Position numbers and translations under genes: made by a program. The notes below the pieces were generated by a model. It did no database searches and was not told the origin of the DNA. It worked only from the letters and a program-made list of their open reading frames with translations. A stretch of 13,184 nucleotides of DNA from Frankiales bacterium (GTDB lineage Bacteria > Actinomycetota > Actinomycetes > Mycobacteriales > SCTD01): assembly GCA_025464795.1 (NCBI GenBank), contig JAODNB010000375.1, positions 1 through 13,184 on the forward strand, read 5' to 3'. Of this stretch, positions 1 to 7,590 are shown piece after piece. The first letter of the stretch is position 1; each line of letters opens with the position of its first letter.

Positions 1-441
1 CTCTCCAAGGCCTTGGGCGCCCAGGGCGGAGCGGTGCTCGGCCCGGCGTCGCTGCGGGACCACCTGATCGACACGGCCCGTCCGTTCATCTTCGACACCG
101 GCCTCGCCCCGGCCTCGGCAGCCGCGGCGCTGGCGGCCCTTGCGCTGGTGACCGAGGACCGCGTGGCTCGTCTTGCGGCGGTGACGCGCCAGCTCGCCGC
201 CGCGCTGGACGTGCCGGCCACCCCGGGCGCCGTCGTGCACGTCCCCCTCGGCGATCCCCGTGCGGCGGTCGCTGCACAACGTGCCTGCAGGGCCTCAGGT
301 GTACGGGTGGGGTGCTTCCGTCCACCTTCCGTACCTGCTGGTGGTTCGTGCCTGCGCCTGACCACGCGAGCGAACCTCAGTGCGGCCGACGTCCAACGGG
401 CGGCCGAGGTGGTGCTGGCGGCTACGCGGCGCGACGGCTGA
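1..441 (+). CDS. bioF: 8-amino-7-oxononanoate synthase (BioF), C-terminal part
   Basis: The gene is open at the left window edge, so only the last 146 residues are seen. It opens with LSKALGAQGG, the PLP-binding motif of BioF. The lysine codon at 7-9 would form the Schiff base. Near the end RPPSVPAGGSCLRLTTRANL matches the substrate-side C-terminal motif of this alpha-oxoamine synthase family, with Cys in place of the more usual Arg or Ser between Ser and Leu. The enzyme condenses pimeloyl-CoA or pimeloyl-ACP with L-alanine to give 8-amino-7-oxononanoate (KAPA), the first committed ring-forming step of biotin synthesis in the cytosol. Its last 20 bp overlap the end of the convergent small gene at 422-739. 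The rest of the biotin genes resume at 836. Confidence 0.93.
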   Translation, partial: LSKALGAQGGAVLGPASLRDHLIDTARPFIFDTGLAPASAAAALAALALVTEDRVARLAAVTRQLAAALDVPATPGAVVHVPLGDPRAAVAAQRACRASGVRVGCFRPPSVPAGGSCLRLTTRANLSAADVQRAAEVVLAATRRDG

Positions 442-739
442 GCCGGCTCCGCAGCCAGCCGAGCCCGTCCTCGTCCGTGCGGTGCTCGCGCCACCCGTCG
501 AGCAGCTGGTCGAGGGCCGCTTCCGTGGGGATGACCGCGAGCACGCTCACCTGCTGGCTCGGCCCAGGGAAGCCGGCCGCTGTGCACAGGTACAGCTCTC
601 CGGTCTCACGGAGCCACGCCAGTCGCCACACGTCGTCCGAGCCCGCGCCGCGCCAGGTCGCGCCCAGATCCACCTCGTCGGAGGTCCGACGACGCGGATC
701 AGCCATCTGGAAGACGTTCTCGTCGGCATACGCAGTCAT
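422..739 (-). CDS. Small conserved-looking protein of unknown function between bioF and bioD
   Basis: This is a 105-residue soluble protein that I do not recognise as a named family. The start at 739 (ATG) is chosen because GGAGGT lies 5 bases upstream, the strongest ribosome binding site in this part of the window. An internal Met12 (codon at 706) has no such site. The sequence has no signal peptide or membrane span. It has a run of aromatic and acidic residues (DDVWRLAWLRETGELYLC) that reads like paired beta strands, then a C-terminal helix (EAALDQLLDGWREH) and a basic tail. The gene runs against the biotin genes. Its 3' end overlaps bioF by 20 bp and its start is divergent from bioD with 96 bp between. 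The good ribosome site and natural-looking composition make it a real gene. Any role in biotin metabolism is speculation from position only. Confidence 0.72.
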   Translation of the reverse strand: MTAYADENVFQMADPRRRTSDEVDLGATWRGAGSDDVWRLAWLRETGELYLCTAAGFPGPSQQVSVLAVIPTEAALDQLLDGWREHRTDEDGLGWLRSRLSRRAA

Positions 740-763
740 CGTCGACCTCCAGCTCTCTGCGGT

Positions 764-778
764 GAGACCCTGAGTCTC
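764..778. promoter_or_regulatory. Short inverted repeat in the divergent region upstream of bioD
   Basis: GAGAC (764-768) and GTCTC (774-778) form a perfect 5-bp inverted repeat with a 5-base centre (CCTGA). It lies in the 96-bp space between the small leftward gene (start 739) and bioD (start 836), where the promoters of both should be. It could be an operator or chance. No convincing -35/-10 pair was found here. Confidence 0.25.
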
Positions 779-835
779 GACGCACGTTCCTTCCCCCGGA
801 TTCCCAGCGCGTGAACATCAGATGAGGAGTGAGAT

Positions 836-1555
836 GTGGCCGTCCTGTTCGTGACGGGCACCAGCACCGACGTGGGGAAGACGGTCGTCACGGCGGCCGT
901 GGCGGCCTTGGCGCTCGCTCGGGGAGCCCGCGTCGCGGTCGTGAAGCCGGGGCAGACAGGGGTCACGGAGGACGAGCCAGGTGACCTCGCTGCGGTCGAG
1001 CGGCTGTCCGGCGTCACGGAGTGCTTCGAGCTGGTCCGCTACCCGGCCGCGCTGTCGCCCGCGGCGGCGGCCCGCGCCTGCGAGCGGCCACCCCTTGACC
1101 CCGTTGCCCTCTACGACCTCGTGCTCGGGCTCGACCACGACCTCGTGCTCGTCGAGGGCGCCGGCGGTCTGCTCGTGCGCTTCGACGAGGACGGCACGAC
1201 GCTCGCGGACTTCGCCCGGTCACTGCGGGCCCCCGTGCTCGTCGTGGCGGCGCCCGCCCTCGGGACGCTGAACCACACGGCCCTCACCCTGGAGGCCCTG
1301 GCGCACCGGGGGGTGGAGCTGTCCGGCATCGTCCTCGGGGCGTGGCCCGCCGACCCGGGGCTGGCGGAGCGCTCGAACCTGCGCGACCTGGAGATGCTCG
1401 CGGCCCGCCCGCTGCTCGGCGCGATCCCCGAGGGCTCGGGGGCGCTGACCCAGGAGGACTTCCTGCCCGTCGCGCGAGCGTCGCTCGGCCCGCAGCTCGG
1501 TGGGGACTGGGACGCCCGCACCTTCCGCCAGAGGTGGGACCCGCCGCCGGGGTGA
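836..1555 (+). CDS. bioD: Dethiobiotin synthetase (BioD)
   Basis: 239 residues, the usual size for BioD. It carboxylates 7,8-diaminopelargonic acid with CO2 and ATP to form the ureido ring of dethiobiotin. The P-loop GTSTDVGKT is at residues 8-16 and the second nucleotide motif EGAGG at 107-111. VVKPGQTG (about residues 35-42) corresponds to the KPVxxG substrate-lysine segment. The GTG at 836 is taken as start because GAGGAG at 824-829 lies 6 bases upstream and the P-loop then sits at the normal distance from the N terminus. It is the first gene of a rightward run bioD-bioB-bioA-tag. Its stop (TGA 1553-1555) overlaps a possible GTG of bioB at 1552, and the preferred bioB start at 1582 is 26 bases on. 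Translation of the two is therefore probably coupled. Confidence 0.96.
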   Translation: MAVLFVTGTSTDVGKTVVTAAVAALALARGARVAVVKPGQTGVTEDEPGDLAAVERLSGVTECFELVRYPAALSPAAAARACERPPLDPVALYDLVLGLDHDLVLVEGAGGLLVRFDEDGTTLADFARSLRAPVLVVAAPALGTLNHTALTLEALAHRGVELSGIVLGAWPADPGLAERSNLRDLEMLAARPLLGAIPEGSGALTQEDFLPVARASLGPQLGGDWDARTFRQRWDPPPG

Positions 1556-1581
1556 TCGCTCACCATGGCAGACTCGCCCGC

Positions 1582-2586
1582 GTGACTGAGCTGCTGACCG
1601 ACGTCCTGGAGACCGCCCGCGAGCAGGTGCTGGACCGCGGTGTGGGTCTCACGCAGGAGCAGGCGCTGCAGTGCCTGCAGCTCGGCGACGAGCGCCTCCC
1701 GGAGCTGCTCCAGCTCGCCCACGACGTCCGGATGAAGCACTGCGGTCCCGAGGTCGAGGTCGAGGGCATCATCAGCCTCAAGACCGGCGGCTGCCCGGAG
1801 GACTGCCACTTCTGCTCCCAATCCGGCCTGTTCCCGAGCCCGGTCCGGGCCGCCTGGCTCGACATCCCGTCGCTGGTGAAGGCGGCCGTCGAGACCGCGG
1901 CGACCGGGGCGACGGAGTTCTGCATCGTCGCCGCCGTCCGCGGCCCGGATCACAAGCTCATGGCCCAGGTCCGCGAAGGCGTCAAGGCGATCCGCGAGGC
2001 TGTGGACATCCAGGTCGCGTGCTCGCTCGGGATGCTCACCCAGGAGCAGGTCGACGACCTGACCGCGATGGGGGTGCACCGCTACAACCACAACCTGGAG
2101 ACCGCCCGGTCCTACTTCCCGAACGTCGTGACGACGCACACGTGGGAGGAGCGCTTCGAGACCCTCCGCATGGTCCGCGAGGCCGGCATGGAGGTCTGCT
2201 GCGGCGGCATCCTCGGCATGGGCGAGACCCTCGAGCAGCGCGCCGAGTTCGCCGCGCAGCTCGCGGCGCTGGAGCCCGACGAGGTGCCGCTCAACTTCCT
2301 CAACCCCAGGCCCGGTACGCCGTTCGGTGACCAGCCCGTGATGGCGGCCAACGAGGCCCTCCGTGCCATCGCCGTCTTCCGCCTCGTCCTGCCGCGCACG
2401 ATCCTGCGCTTCGCCGGCGGCCGCGAGATCACCCTCGGCGACCTCGCCAAGGACGGCATGCTCGGTGGCATCAACGCCGTCATCGTCGGGAACTACCTCA
2501 CGACCCTGGGCCGGCCCGCGACCGAGGACCTCACCATGCTCGTGGACCTGAAGATGCCGCTGAAGGGGCTCTCGCAGTCCCTCTGA
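1582..2586 (+). CDS. bioB: Biotin synthase (BioB), radical SAM enzyme
   Basis: 334 residues. It inserts sulfur into dethiobiotin to make biotin, using S-adenosylmethionine radicals. The radical-SAM motif CPEDCHFC places Cys71, Cys75 and Cys78 around the [4Fe-4S] cluster. Ligands for the sulfur-donating [2Fe-2S] cluster are visible at Cys114 (EFCIVAAVRGP), Cys147 (ACSLG) and Cys206 (EVCCGGILGMGE), with Arg276 in LRFAGGRE. CHFCSQSG is the variant typical of actinobacterial BioB, the class that depends on the auxiliary protein BsaP. A BsaP gene is present at 7715-7894. The GTG at 1582 is chosen because it gives the usual N terminus (TELLTDVLETAREQVL). The GTG at 1552, which overlaps the bioD stop, would add ten residues and has a GAGGTGGG 13 bases upstream, so it cannot be excluded. 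The stop overlaps the bioA ATG by one base. Confidence 0.96.
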   Translation: MTELLTDVLETAREQVLDRGVGLTQEQALQCLQLGDERLPELLQLAHDVRMKHCGPEVEVEGIISLKTGGCPEDCHFCSQSGLFPSPVRAAWLDIPSLVKAAVETAATGATEFCIVAAVRGPDHKLMAQVREGVKAIREAVDIQVACSLGMLTQEQVDDLTAMGVHRYNHNLETARSYFPNVVTTHTWEERFETLRMVREAGMEVCCGGILGMGETLEQRAEFAAQLAALEPDEVPLNFLNPRPGTPFGDQPVMAANEALRAIAVFRLVLPRTILRFAGGREITLGDLAKDGMLGGINAVIVGNYLTTLGRPATEDLTMLVDLKMPLKGLSQSL

Positions 2587-3818
2587 TGGATCTCGTCTCG
2601 CGTGACCACGAGGTGCTGTGGCACCCGTACGCGCCGGTCCGGGCCTCGCCGCTGTTCGGGGTCGTTGACGCCTCGGGCGTGCGGTTGACCCTCGAGGACG
2701 GCCGCACCGTCGTCGACGGGATGTCCTCCTGGTGGGCGGCGATCCACGGCTACCGCCACCCGGTCCTGGATGCGGCGCTGAAGGCCCAGGTCGACCGGTT
2801 CTCCCATGTGATGTTCGGAGGCCTCACGCACGCGCCGGCCGTCGAGCTCGGCGAGCTGCTCGTCTCCATCACGGATCCCTCGCTCACGCGAGTGTTCTTC
2901 GCCGACTCCGGCTCCGTCGCCGTCGAGGTCGCCCTGAAGATGGCGGTCCAGGCGAGCGGCCGACCGCGCTTCCTCACCGTTCGCGGCGGCTACCACGGCG
3001 ATACCTCCGGGGTCATGAGCGTCACCGACCCCGACGGCATGCACGGCCTGTTCCAGGGGCACGTGGTCGAGCAGGTCTTCGTTTCTCGTCCACGGCCCCT
3101 GTACGACGAGGAGTGCACGCCGGCGGACCTCGAGGAGATCGCGGAATCCCTTGCACAGCAGGATTTCGCGGCCCTCGTGATCGAGCCGGTCGTGCAGGGG
3201 GCAGGTGGCATGAGGTGGTACTCGCCGTCGTACCTGCGCGGGGTCGTGGAGCTCGCGCGGGCGCACGGCGTGCTGGTGGTCTTCGACGAGATCGCGACCG
3301 GCTTCGGCCGCACCGGCGAGCTCTGGGGCGCCGACCACGCCGGTGTCGCACCGGACATCATGTGCATCGGCAAGGCCCTCACCGGCGGCACGATGACGAT
3401 GGGCGCGGTGCTCTGCACCGACGAGGTCGCGGCGCGCGTCGAGGGCAACGGCGGCGCCTTCATGCACGGTCCGACCTTCATGGCGAACCCGCTCGCCTGC
3501 GCCGTGGCCAAGGCGTCCACCGAGCTGCTGCTGTCCCAGGACTGGCGGGCCACGGTGACCGCTCTGTCGCAGGGCCTCCGTACCGGGCTGGCTCCTGCGT
3601 GGGACCTGCCCGGGGTGGCCGACGTGCGGGTGCTCGGTGGCATCGGCGTCGTCGAGCTCGAGCAGCCGTGCGACATGGCCGAGCTGCAGCCCCGGCTGGT
3701 GGACGAGGGCGCCTGGGTGCGCCCGTTCGGGAAGCTGGTCTACGTCATGACCCCGTACATCTCGACTGCCGAGGACGTCGAGGTCATCACCGGAGCGATC
3801 GTGCGATCACTGCGATGA
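2586..3818 (+). CDS. bioA: Adenosylmethionine-8-amino-7-oxononanoate aminotransferase (BioA)
   Basis: 410 residues, class III PLP aminotransferase. It converts KAPA to 7,8-diaminopelargonic acid, using S-adenosylmethionine as amino donor in the usual BioA. DGMSSWWAAIHGYRHP around residues 44-59 is the BioA signature (two tryptophans at 49-50). GGYHGDTSG is the PLP phosphate-side segment, FDEIATGFGRTG is the class III signature, and Lys263 in IGKALTGG is the Schiff-base lysine. A late GPTFMANPLACA block also fits BioA. The ATG at 2586 shares its A with the TGA stop of bioB (TGATG), so the two are translationally coupled. The TGA stop overlaps the ATG of tag in ATGA. All expected motifs are intact. 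Confidence 0.96.
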   Translation: MDLVSRDHEVLWHPYAPVRASPLFGVVDASGVRLTLEDGRTVVDGMSSWWAAIHGYRHPVLDAALKAQVDRFSHVMFGGLTHAPAVELGELLVSITDPSLTRVFFADSGSVAVEVALKMAVQASGRPRFLTVRGGYHGDTSGVMSVTDPDGMHGLFQGHVVEQVFVSRPRPLYDEECTPADLEEIAESLAQQDFAALVIEPVVQGAGGMRWYSPSYLRGVVELARAHGVLVVFDEIATGFGRTGELWGADHAGVAPDIMCIGKALTGGTMTMGAVLCTDEVAARVEGNGGAFMHGPTFMANPLACAVAKASTELLLSQDWRATVTALSQGLRTGLAPAWDLPGVADVRVLGGIGVVELEQPCDMAELQPRLVDEGAWVRPFGKLVYVMTPYISTAEDVEVITGAIVRSLR

Positions 3819-4366
3819 GGTGCTTCGGGGAGGGCGACCCGCTCTACGAGGCCTATCACGACACCGAGTGGGGCTTCCCGCAGCGGACCGAGCGGCAGCT
3901 CTACGAGAAGATCTGCCTCGAGGGGATGCAGGCCGGCCTGTCGTGGATCACCGTCCTGCGCAAGCGCGAGGCCTTCCGCGAGGTGTTCCACGGCTTCGAC
4001 CCTGCCCTCGTCACCGGCATCGACATCGAGCCGCTGCTGCTCGATGCCCGGCTCATCCGCGCCCGCGCCAAGCTGCAGGCCTGCGTCACGAACGCGCACG
4101 CGACGCTCGCCCTCAACGGCGGTCTCGTCGACCTCATCTGGTCCTACCGCCACGACGGGCCGGCACCGACGACGTGGGCAGAGGTGCCCGCGACGACTCT
4201 GGGGTCGGTCGACCTGGCCAAGGCGTTGAGGAGGCACGGCTTCGTCTTCGTCGGCCCGACGACGGCGTACTCGCTCATGCAGGCCTGCGGGGTGGTGAAC
4301 GACCACCTTGCGACCTGCCAGGTGCGTCCCTCCGTTCAGGCGCTTCGGGAGAAGGTTGCCCGGTAG
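3815..4366 (+). CDS. tag: DNA-3-methyladenine glycosylase I (Tag)
   Basis: 183 residues. It removes 3-methyladenine from alkylated DNA as the first step of base excision repair. The N terminus MRCFGEGDPLYEAYHDTEWG and the C-terminal NDHLATC give the family's zinc ligands: Cys3, His15, His164 and Cys168. FEKxCLEG-like and QAGLSWITVLRKREAFR segments around residues 29-55 are the Tag core. The start at 3815 overlaps the bioA stop (ATGA), so it is very probably co-translated with bioA even though it has no role in biotin synthesis. Length and motifs agree with a complete enzyme. The association with bio genes looks like operon hitch-hiking rather than function. Confidence 0.95.
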   Translation: MRCFGEGDPLYEAYHDTEWGFPQRTERQLYEKICLEGMQAGLSWITVLRKREAFREVFHGFDPALVTGIDIEPLLLDARLIRARAKLQACVTNAHATLALNGGLVDLIWSYRHDGPAPTTWAEVPATTLGSVDLAKALRRHGFVFVGPTTAYSLMQACGVVNDHLATCQVRPSVQALREKVAR

Positions 4367-4376
4367 GTTCGGCGGC

Positions 4377-6539
4377 GTGGTCCCACCCGACTCGCAGCCC
4401 TTCACCGGTGGGCTCGACGACGCCGATGAGCGACGGTTCTTCGCGCTGTCCCGGAGCCTGTTCGCGGTCTTCGACTACGAGGGCGTCGTGCTCCGGATGA
4501 GCCCGTCCTGGGAGCGAGTCCTCGGACGGCCGCTGAACGAGATGATCGGGCGGAGCTTCGTGGAGTTCCTTCATCCCGACGACGTCGAGCTCAGCCTCGA
4601 GCGGCTCCGGCAGGAGGCCACCAACTTCCACGGACTGCCGCCGATCGAGAACCGCTACCTGCGTGCGGACGGCTCCTTCGTGTGGCTCAGCTGGGACACG
4701 AGTCCTGCCATGGACGAGACCTCCGTCTGGTGCATCGCCCGGGACGTGACCGCGGTCCGGCAGCGCGCCGCGCAGCAGGAGCTGGTCGCGGCGCTCGGCC
4801 GCACAGCCCTCGAGGGCGGCAGCGAGGACGAGCTGCTGGAGGCCGTGGTCACCGGGCTGACGCGCGCGCTCCAGCTCCCGATCGCCATCGTGCTGGAGCT
4901 TCACCCCGACAACACCCTGCAGGCTCGGGCCGGCGTGGGCGTCCCCTTCGACCCCGAGGCGCCGGCTGTCGCGCTCCCCGTCGACGAGCGCACCCTGTCG
5001 GGGCGTGCACTCGTGGCCGGGCGTCTGGTGCTGTCGACGGACGTCGGCCCGCAGGTCCACCCCTACGGCTACGTCAAGAAGTACGGCGCCCGAGGTGCCG
5101 TGGCCGTCCACATCGGCAAGGCCGACCGGCCCTGGGGCGTGCTCACCTGCGCCGACTCCCATCCCCGGGTCTTCGACGAGGGAGAGCAGAGGTTCGTCGA
5201 GCAGGTGGCACACGTGCTCGGCGCAGCGATCGAGCGTCGGGAGGTCGAGGCCCTGCTGCAGCACCAGGCGACCCACGACGGCCTGACCGGGCTGCCGAAC
5301 CGCGAGCTGCTCCGCGAGCGCGTCACGACCGCGCTGGCGGAGGCCCGGGGCCGTGGGACGGCCGTCGGCTTGCTCCTGTGCGACCTCGACGGGTTCAAGG
5401 ACGTCAACGACTCCCTGGGCCACGCGGCCGGTGATGCCGTGCTGCAGGAGCTGGCGGTGCGCCTGTCCGGAGCGGTCGGTCACGGGGGCACGGTGGCCCG
5501 ACTCGGCGGTGACGAGTTCGCGCTCTGCGTCGTCGGCCCCTCCACCGAGCTCGAGGTGCTCGGCGTGGCGGACGCCATCGTGCGGCTGATGCGCGAGCCG
5601 TTCACGCTCCCCGGGCTCCAGGTGCCGCTGTCGACCAGCATCGGGGTCGCCGTCAGCCCCACGCACGGCCGCGACGCGTCCACGCTGCTCAGGCACGCCG
5701 ACGTCGCCATGTACCGCGCGAAGTCAGCGGGACTGGGGTGGGCCCTCTACGACGCGGGGATCGACGAGGCCCGCAGCGAGCGGCTCACGCTGACGGCCGA
5801 CCTGCGGGACGCGCTGGCGGCCGAGCGGCTGGAGCTGTGGTACCAGCCGGTGGTCGAGCTGCGCACGGGCACCCTGGTCTCCCTCGAGGCCCTGTGCCGA
5901 TGGACGCACCCCACCCGCGGACCGGTGTCACCGACGGTGTTCGTACCCCTGGCTGAGGAGACCGGACTGATCGGTCCGCTGACCCGCTGGGTCATCGGCG
6001 AGGCCGAGCGTCAGGTCCGGGCCTGGCGATCGGCCGGGCACGGCGTTCCTTGCGCGGTCAACCTGAGCATGGCGGCCGTGGCCGACCCCGCGACCAGCGA
6101 GGCGCTCCTCGATCAGATCCGAGACGCCGCGCCCGATCTCACGGTGGAGATCACCGAGTCCTGGTTGGCGAATGACCGGGGTCAGGCCGTCGTGGCCGCG
6201 CTGGCCGAAGCCGGGGTGTCGCTGGCTCTCGACGACTTCGGCACCGGCTGGTCCTCCCTGGCGATCCTGGCGTCCTTCCCCGTGCGACGGCTCAAGCTCG
6301 ACCGGCAGTTCCTGGTCGGGCTGGACGGTGACGCCCGAGGGGCCTCGCTCCTACGGGCGATCGCCGACCTCGCGGCCGCGCTCGAGATGGACGTCGTCGC
6401 CGAGGGTGTGGAGCGGACCGACACCTCGCAGCTGCTGCAGGAGGCCGGGATCGTGCTGGGTCAGGGCTACCTGTGGGCTCCCGCACTTCCCGCTGCCGAG
6501 CTCGCCGTGTGGGCCGGCTGGAGCTCTCAGGCGGACTGA
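4377..6539 (+). CDS. PAS-GAF-GGDEF-EAL cyclic-di-GMP signalling protein
   Basis: 720 residues, no membrane span, so a cytosolic sensor. Domains in order: PAS (about 18-125, ending in a CIARDVTAVRQR linker), GAF (about 135-290), GGDEF (about 295-455) and EAL (about 470-715). The diguanylate cyclase signature GGDEF at 377-381 is intact, with upstream metal residues in CDLDGFKDVND. The RxxD inhibitory site normally just before it is absent (GHGG instead). The EAL domain keeps E504-A-L, NLSM, EITES, D619-D620 in DDFGTG, LKLDRQF and VAEGVE, so phosphodiesterase activity also looks possible. Both activities may be switched by the sensor domains. The GTG at 4377 is chosen because the PAS domain begins soon after. 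It is 10 bases past the tag stop with only a weak AGGT upstream, so the gene probably belongs to the bioDBA-tag transcript. The 3' end overlaps the regulator gene by 13 bp. Confidence 0.92.
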   Translation: MVPPDSQPFTGGLDDADERRFFALSRSLFAVFDYEGVVLRMSPSWERVLGRPLNEMIGRSFVEFLHPDDVELSLERLRQEATNFHGLPPIENRYLRADGSFVWLSWDTSPAMDETSVWCIARDVTAVRQRAAQQELVAALGRTALEGGSEDELLEAVVTGLTRALQLPIAIVLELHPDNTLQARAGVGVPFDPEAPAVALPVDERTLSGRALVAGRLVLSTDVGPQVHPYGYVKKYGARGAVAVHIGKADRPWGVLTCADSHPRVFDEGEQRFVEQVAHVLGAAIERREVEALLQHQATHDGLTGLPNRELLRERVTTALAEARGRGTAVGLLLCDLDGFKDVNDSLGHAAGDAVLQELAVRLSGAVGHGGTVARLGGDEFALCVVGPSTELEVLGVADAIVRLMREPFTLPGLQVPLSTSIGVAVSPTHGRDASTLLRHADVAMYRAKSAGLGWALYDAGIDEARSERLTLTADLRDALAAERLELWYQPVVELRTGTLVSLEALCRWTHPTRGPVSPTVFVPLAEETGLIGPLTRWVIGEAERQVRAWRSAGHGVPCAVNLSMAAVADPATSEALLDQIRDAAPDLTVEITESWLANDRGQAVVAALAEAGVSLALDDFGTGWSSLAILASFPVRRLKLDRQFLVGLDGDARGASLLRAIADLAAALEMDVVAEGVERTDTSQLLQEAGIVLGQGYLWAPALPAAELAVWAGWSSQAD

Positions 6540-7516
6540 CCGGCGCGTTCGCCGGCGAAGCAGCGGGCGTACGCCGAGGGGGAGGTCCCGCGCGAGCGAC
6601 CGAAGGCTGAGCGAAGGGTCGCCGCGGACCCGAAACCGCAGCGGCGGGCGACCTCCTCGACCGCCAGGCCCTGCTCGAGCAGCCGCTGGGCGTGCCCGAT
6701 CCGCTGCGCGAGGACCCACTTGTGCGGGGTGGTGCCGGTCGCCTCGCGGAACCGACGGGCGAAGGTGCGGGAGGACATGTGTGCCCGCTTGGCGAGGTCG
6801 TCGACGGCCAGCTCCTCGTGCAGGTGCTGGGTGATCCAGTCGAGCAGGGAGGCCAGCTCGTCGGTGCCGGCCCGACGGAGCAGGGGTACGGGCGCCTCGA
6901 CGTACTGGGCCTGACCGCCGTCGCGGAACGGCGGGACCACCATCCGACGGGCGATCGCGTTGGCCAGCTCGACGCCGCGCTCCTGGCGCACGACGTGCAG
7001 GCAGGCGTCGATGCCGGCAGCCGTGCCCGCGCTCGTGATGACCTGGCCGGCGTCGACGTAGAGGACGTCGGGGTCGACATCGATGAGGGGGTACCGGGCG
7101 GCGAACTCCTCGGCGTACCGCCAGTGGGTCGTCGCCTTGCGGCCGTCCAGGACCCCAGCGGCGGCGAGGGCGAAGGCCCCGCTGCAGACGGACAGCACAC
7201 GGGCCCCTCGGTCGATGGCGTCGCAGATCGCCTGGGTCAGCACCTCCGGCGGCGCCTCGTCCATGGAGCGCCAGGAGGGGATGACCACGAGGTCCGCGGC
7301 CGCCGCACGCTCGACCCGGTGCACCGTGTCGATGGTGAACCCCTGGCCGCAGCGCAGCGGCGGCTCCTCCACGGCCACGACGGCGAAGTCGAACACGGGC
7401 AGCCCCTGGTCGCTGCGGTCGAGCCCGAAGACCTCGCAGACGACGCTCAGCTCGAACGCGGAAAAGCCGTCGCTGACGAGGGCGACGATGTTGTTGAGTG
7501 GCACAGAGCCGAGCAT
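6527..7516 (-). CDS. AraC-family regulator with DJ-1/PfpI (GATase1-like) sensor domain
   Basis: 329 residues. Residues about 7-190 form a DJ-1/PfpI-like domain, with CSGAFALA (Cys111 at the nucleophile elbow) and the TTHWR and SAGTAAGID motifs typical of the FtrA/AdpA/GbdR group. Residues about 220-320 hold the paired AraC helix-turn-helix (VDDLAKRAHMSSRTFARRFREATG, then AVEEVARRCGFGSAATLRSAF). In this group the first domain senses a small molecule or mediates oligomerisation and is usually not enzymatic. The ATG at 7516 is used. A GTG four codons later (7504) is an alternative, and neither has a clear ribosome site. The start codon lies inside a TGGCAG box, and a perfect TGGCAG palindrome is centred 36 bp upstream, suggesting autoregulation. 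It is divergent from the 38-residue peptide and bsaP. The effector is unknown. Confidence 0.9.
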   Translation of the reverse strand: MLGSVPLNNIVALVSDGFSAFELSVVCEVFGLDRSDQGLPVFDFAVVAVEEPPLRCGQGFTIDTVHRVERAAAADLVVIPSWRSMDEAPPEVLTQAICDAIDRGARVLSVCSGAFALAAAGVLDGRKATTHWRYAEEFAARYPLIDVDPDVLYVDAGQVITSAGTAAGIDACLHVVRQERGVELANAIARRMVVPPFRDGGQAQYVEAPVPLLRRAGTDELASLLDWITQHLHEELAVDDLAKRAHMSSRTFARRFREATGTTPHKWVLAQRIGHAQRLLEQGLAVEEVARRCGFGSAATLRSAFGRSRGTSPSAYARCFAGERAGQSA

Positions 7517-7590
7517 GGCAGGTTTTCGACGATCATGCACCTTTCTGCCACTGGTGGCAGAGACCTCGCGGGTGCACAGTTCCTGCCATG
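7514..7590. promoter_or_regulatory. Symmetric operator-like region with four TGGCAG/CTGCCA boxes
   Basis: The core is the perfect palindrome TCTGCCACTGGTGGCAGA at 7544-7561 (8-bp arms, 2-bp centre). Outer arms CATGGCAGG (7514-7522) and CCTGCCATG (7582-7590) are perfect inverted copies of each other, centred on the same point (7552). The four hexamers are TGGCAG at 7516, CTGCCA at 7545, TGGCAG at 7555 and CTGCCA at 7583. The outer boxes contain the start codons of the two divergent genes. This is the expected layout for binding by the adjacent AraC-type dimer. That link is inferred. The TGGC half-site recalls AdpA sites (TGGCSNGWWY) but does not match them fully. Confidence 0.6.

Noticed and set aside
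812..824. BioQ-like operator before bioD (TGAAC-ATC-AGATG)
   Set aside because: Only the left half matches the TGAAC-N3-GTTAC site of corynebacteria and mycobacteria. The right half is absent, so it is not supported.
834..836. ATG at 834 as start of bioD
   Set aside because: It is out of frame with the P-loop-bearing BioD sequence. The GTG at 836 is in frame.
1552..1581. Upstream GTG start for bioB overlapping the bioD stop
   Set aside because: It would add ten residues not expected in the family, and the ribosome site is 13 bases away. It is kept as an alternative only.
2493..3467. A 324-codon leftward open frame over bioA
   Set aside because: It is antisense to bioA, which has all family motifs. 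The protein shows only low-complexity His/Arg/Asp-rich sequence.
4275..5696. A 473-codon leftward open frame over tag and the GGDEF-EAL gene
   Set aside because: It is a shadow of well-supported rightward genes and has no recognisable domain.
7534..7536. ATG preceded by AAGGTG on the minus strand as start of the AraC regulator
   Set aside because: The ribosome site looks good but the codon is in another frame, giving a short unrelated peptide.
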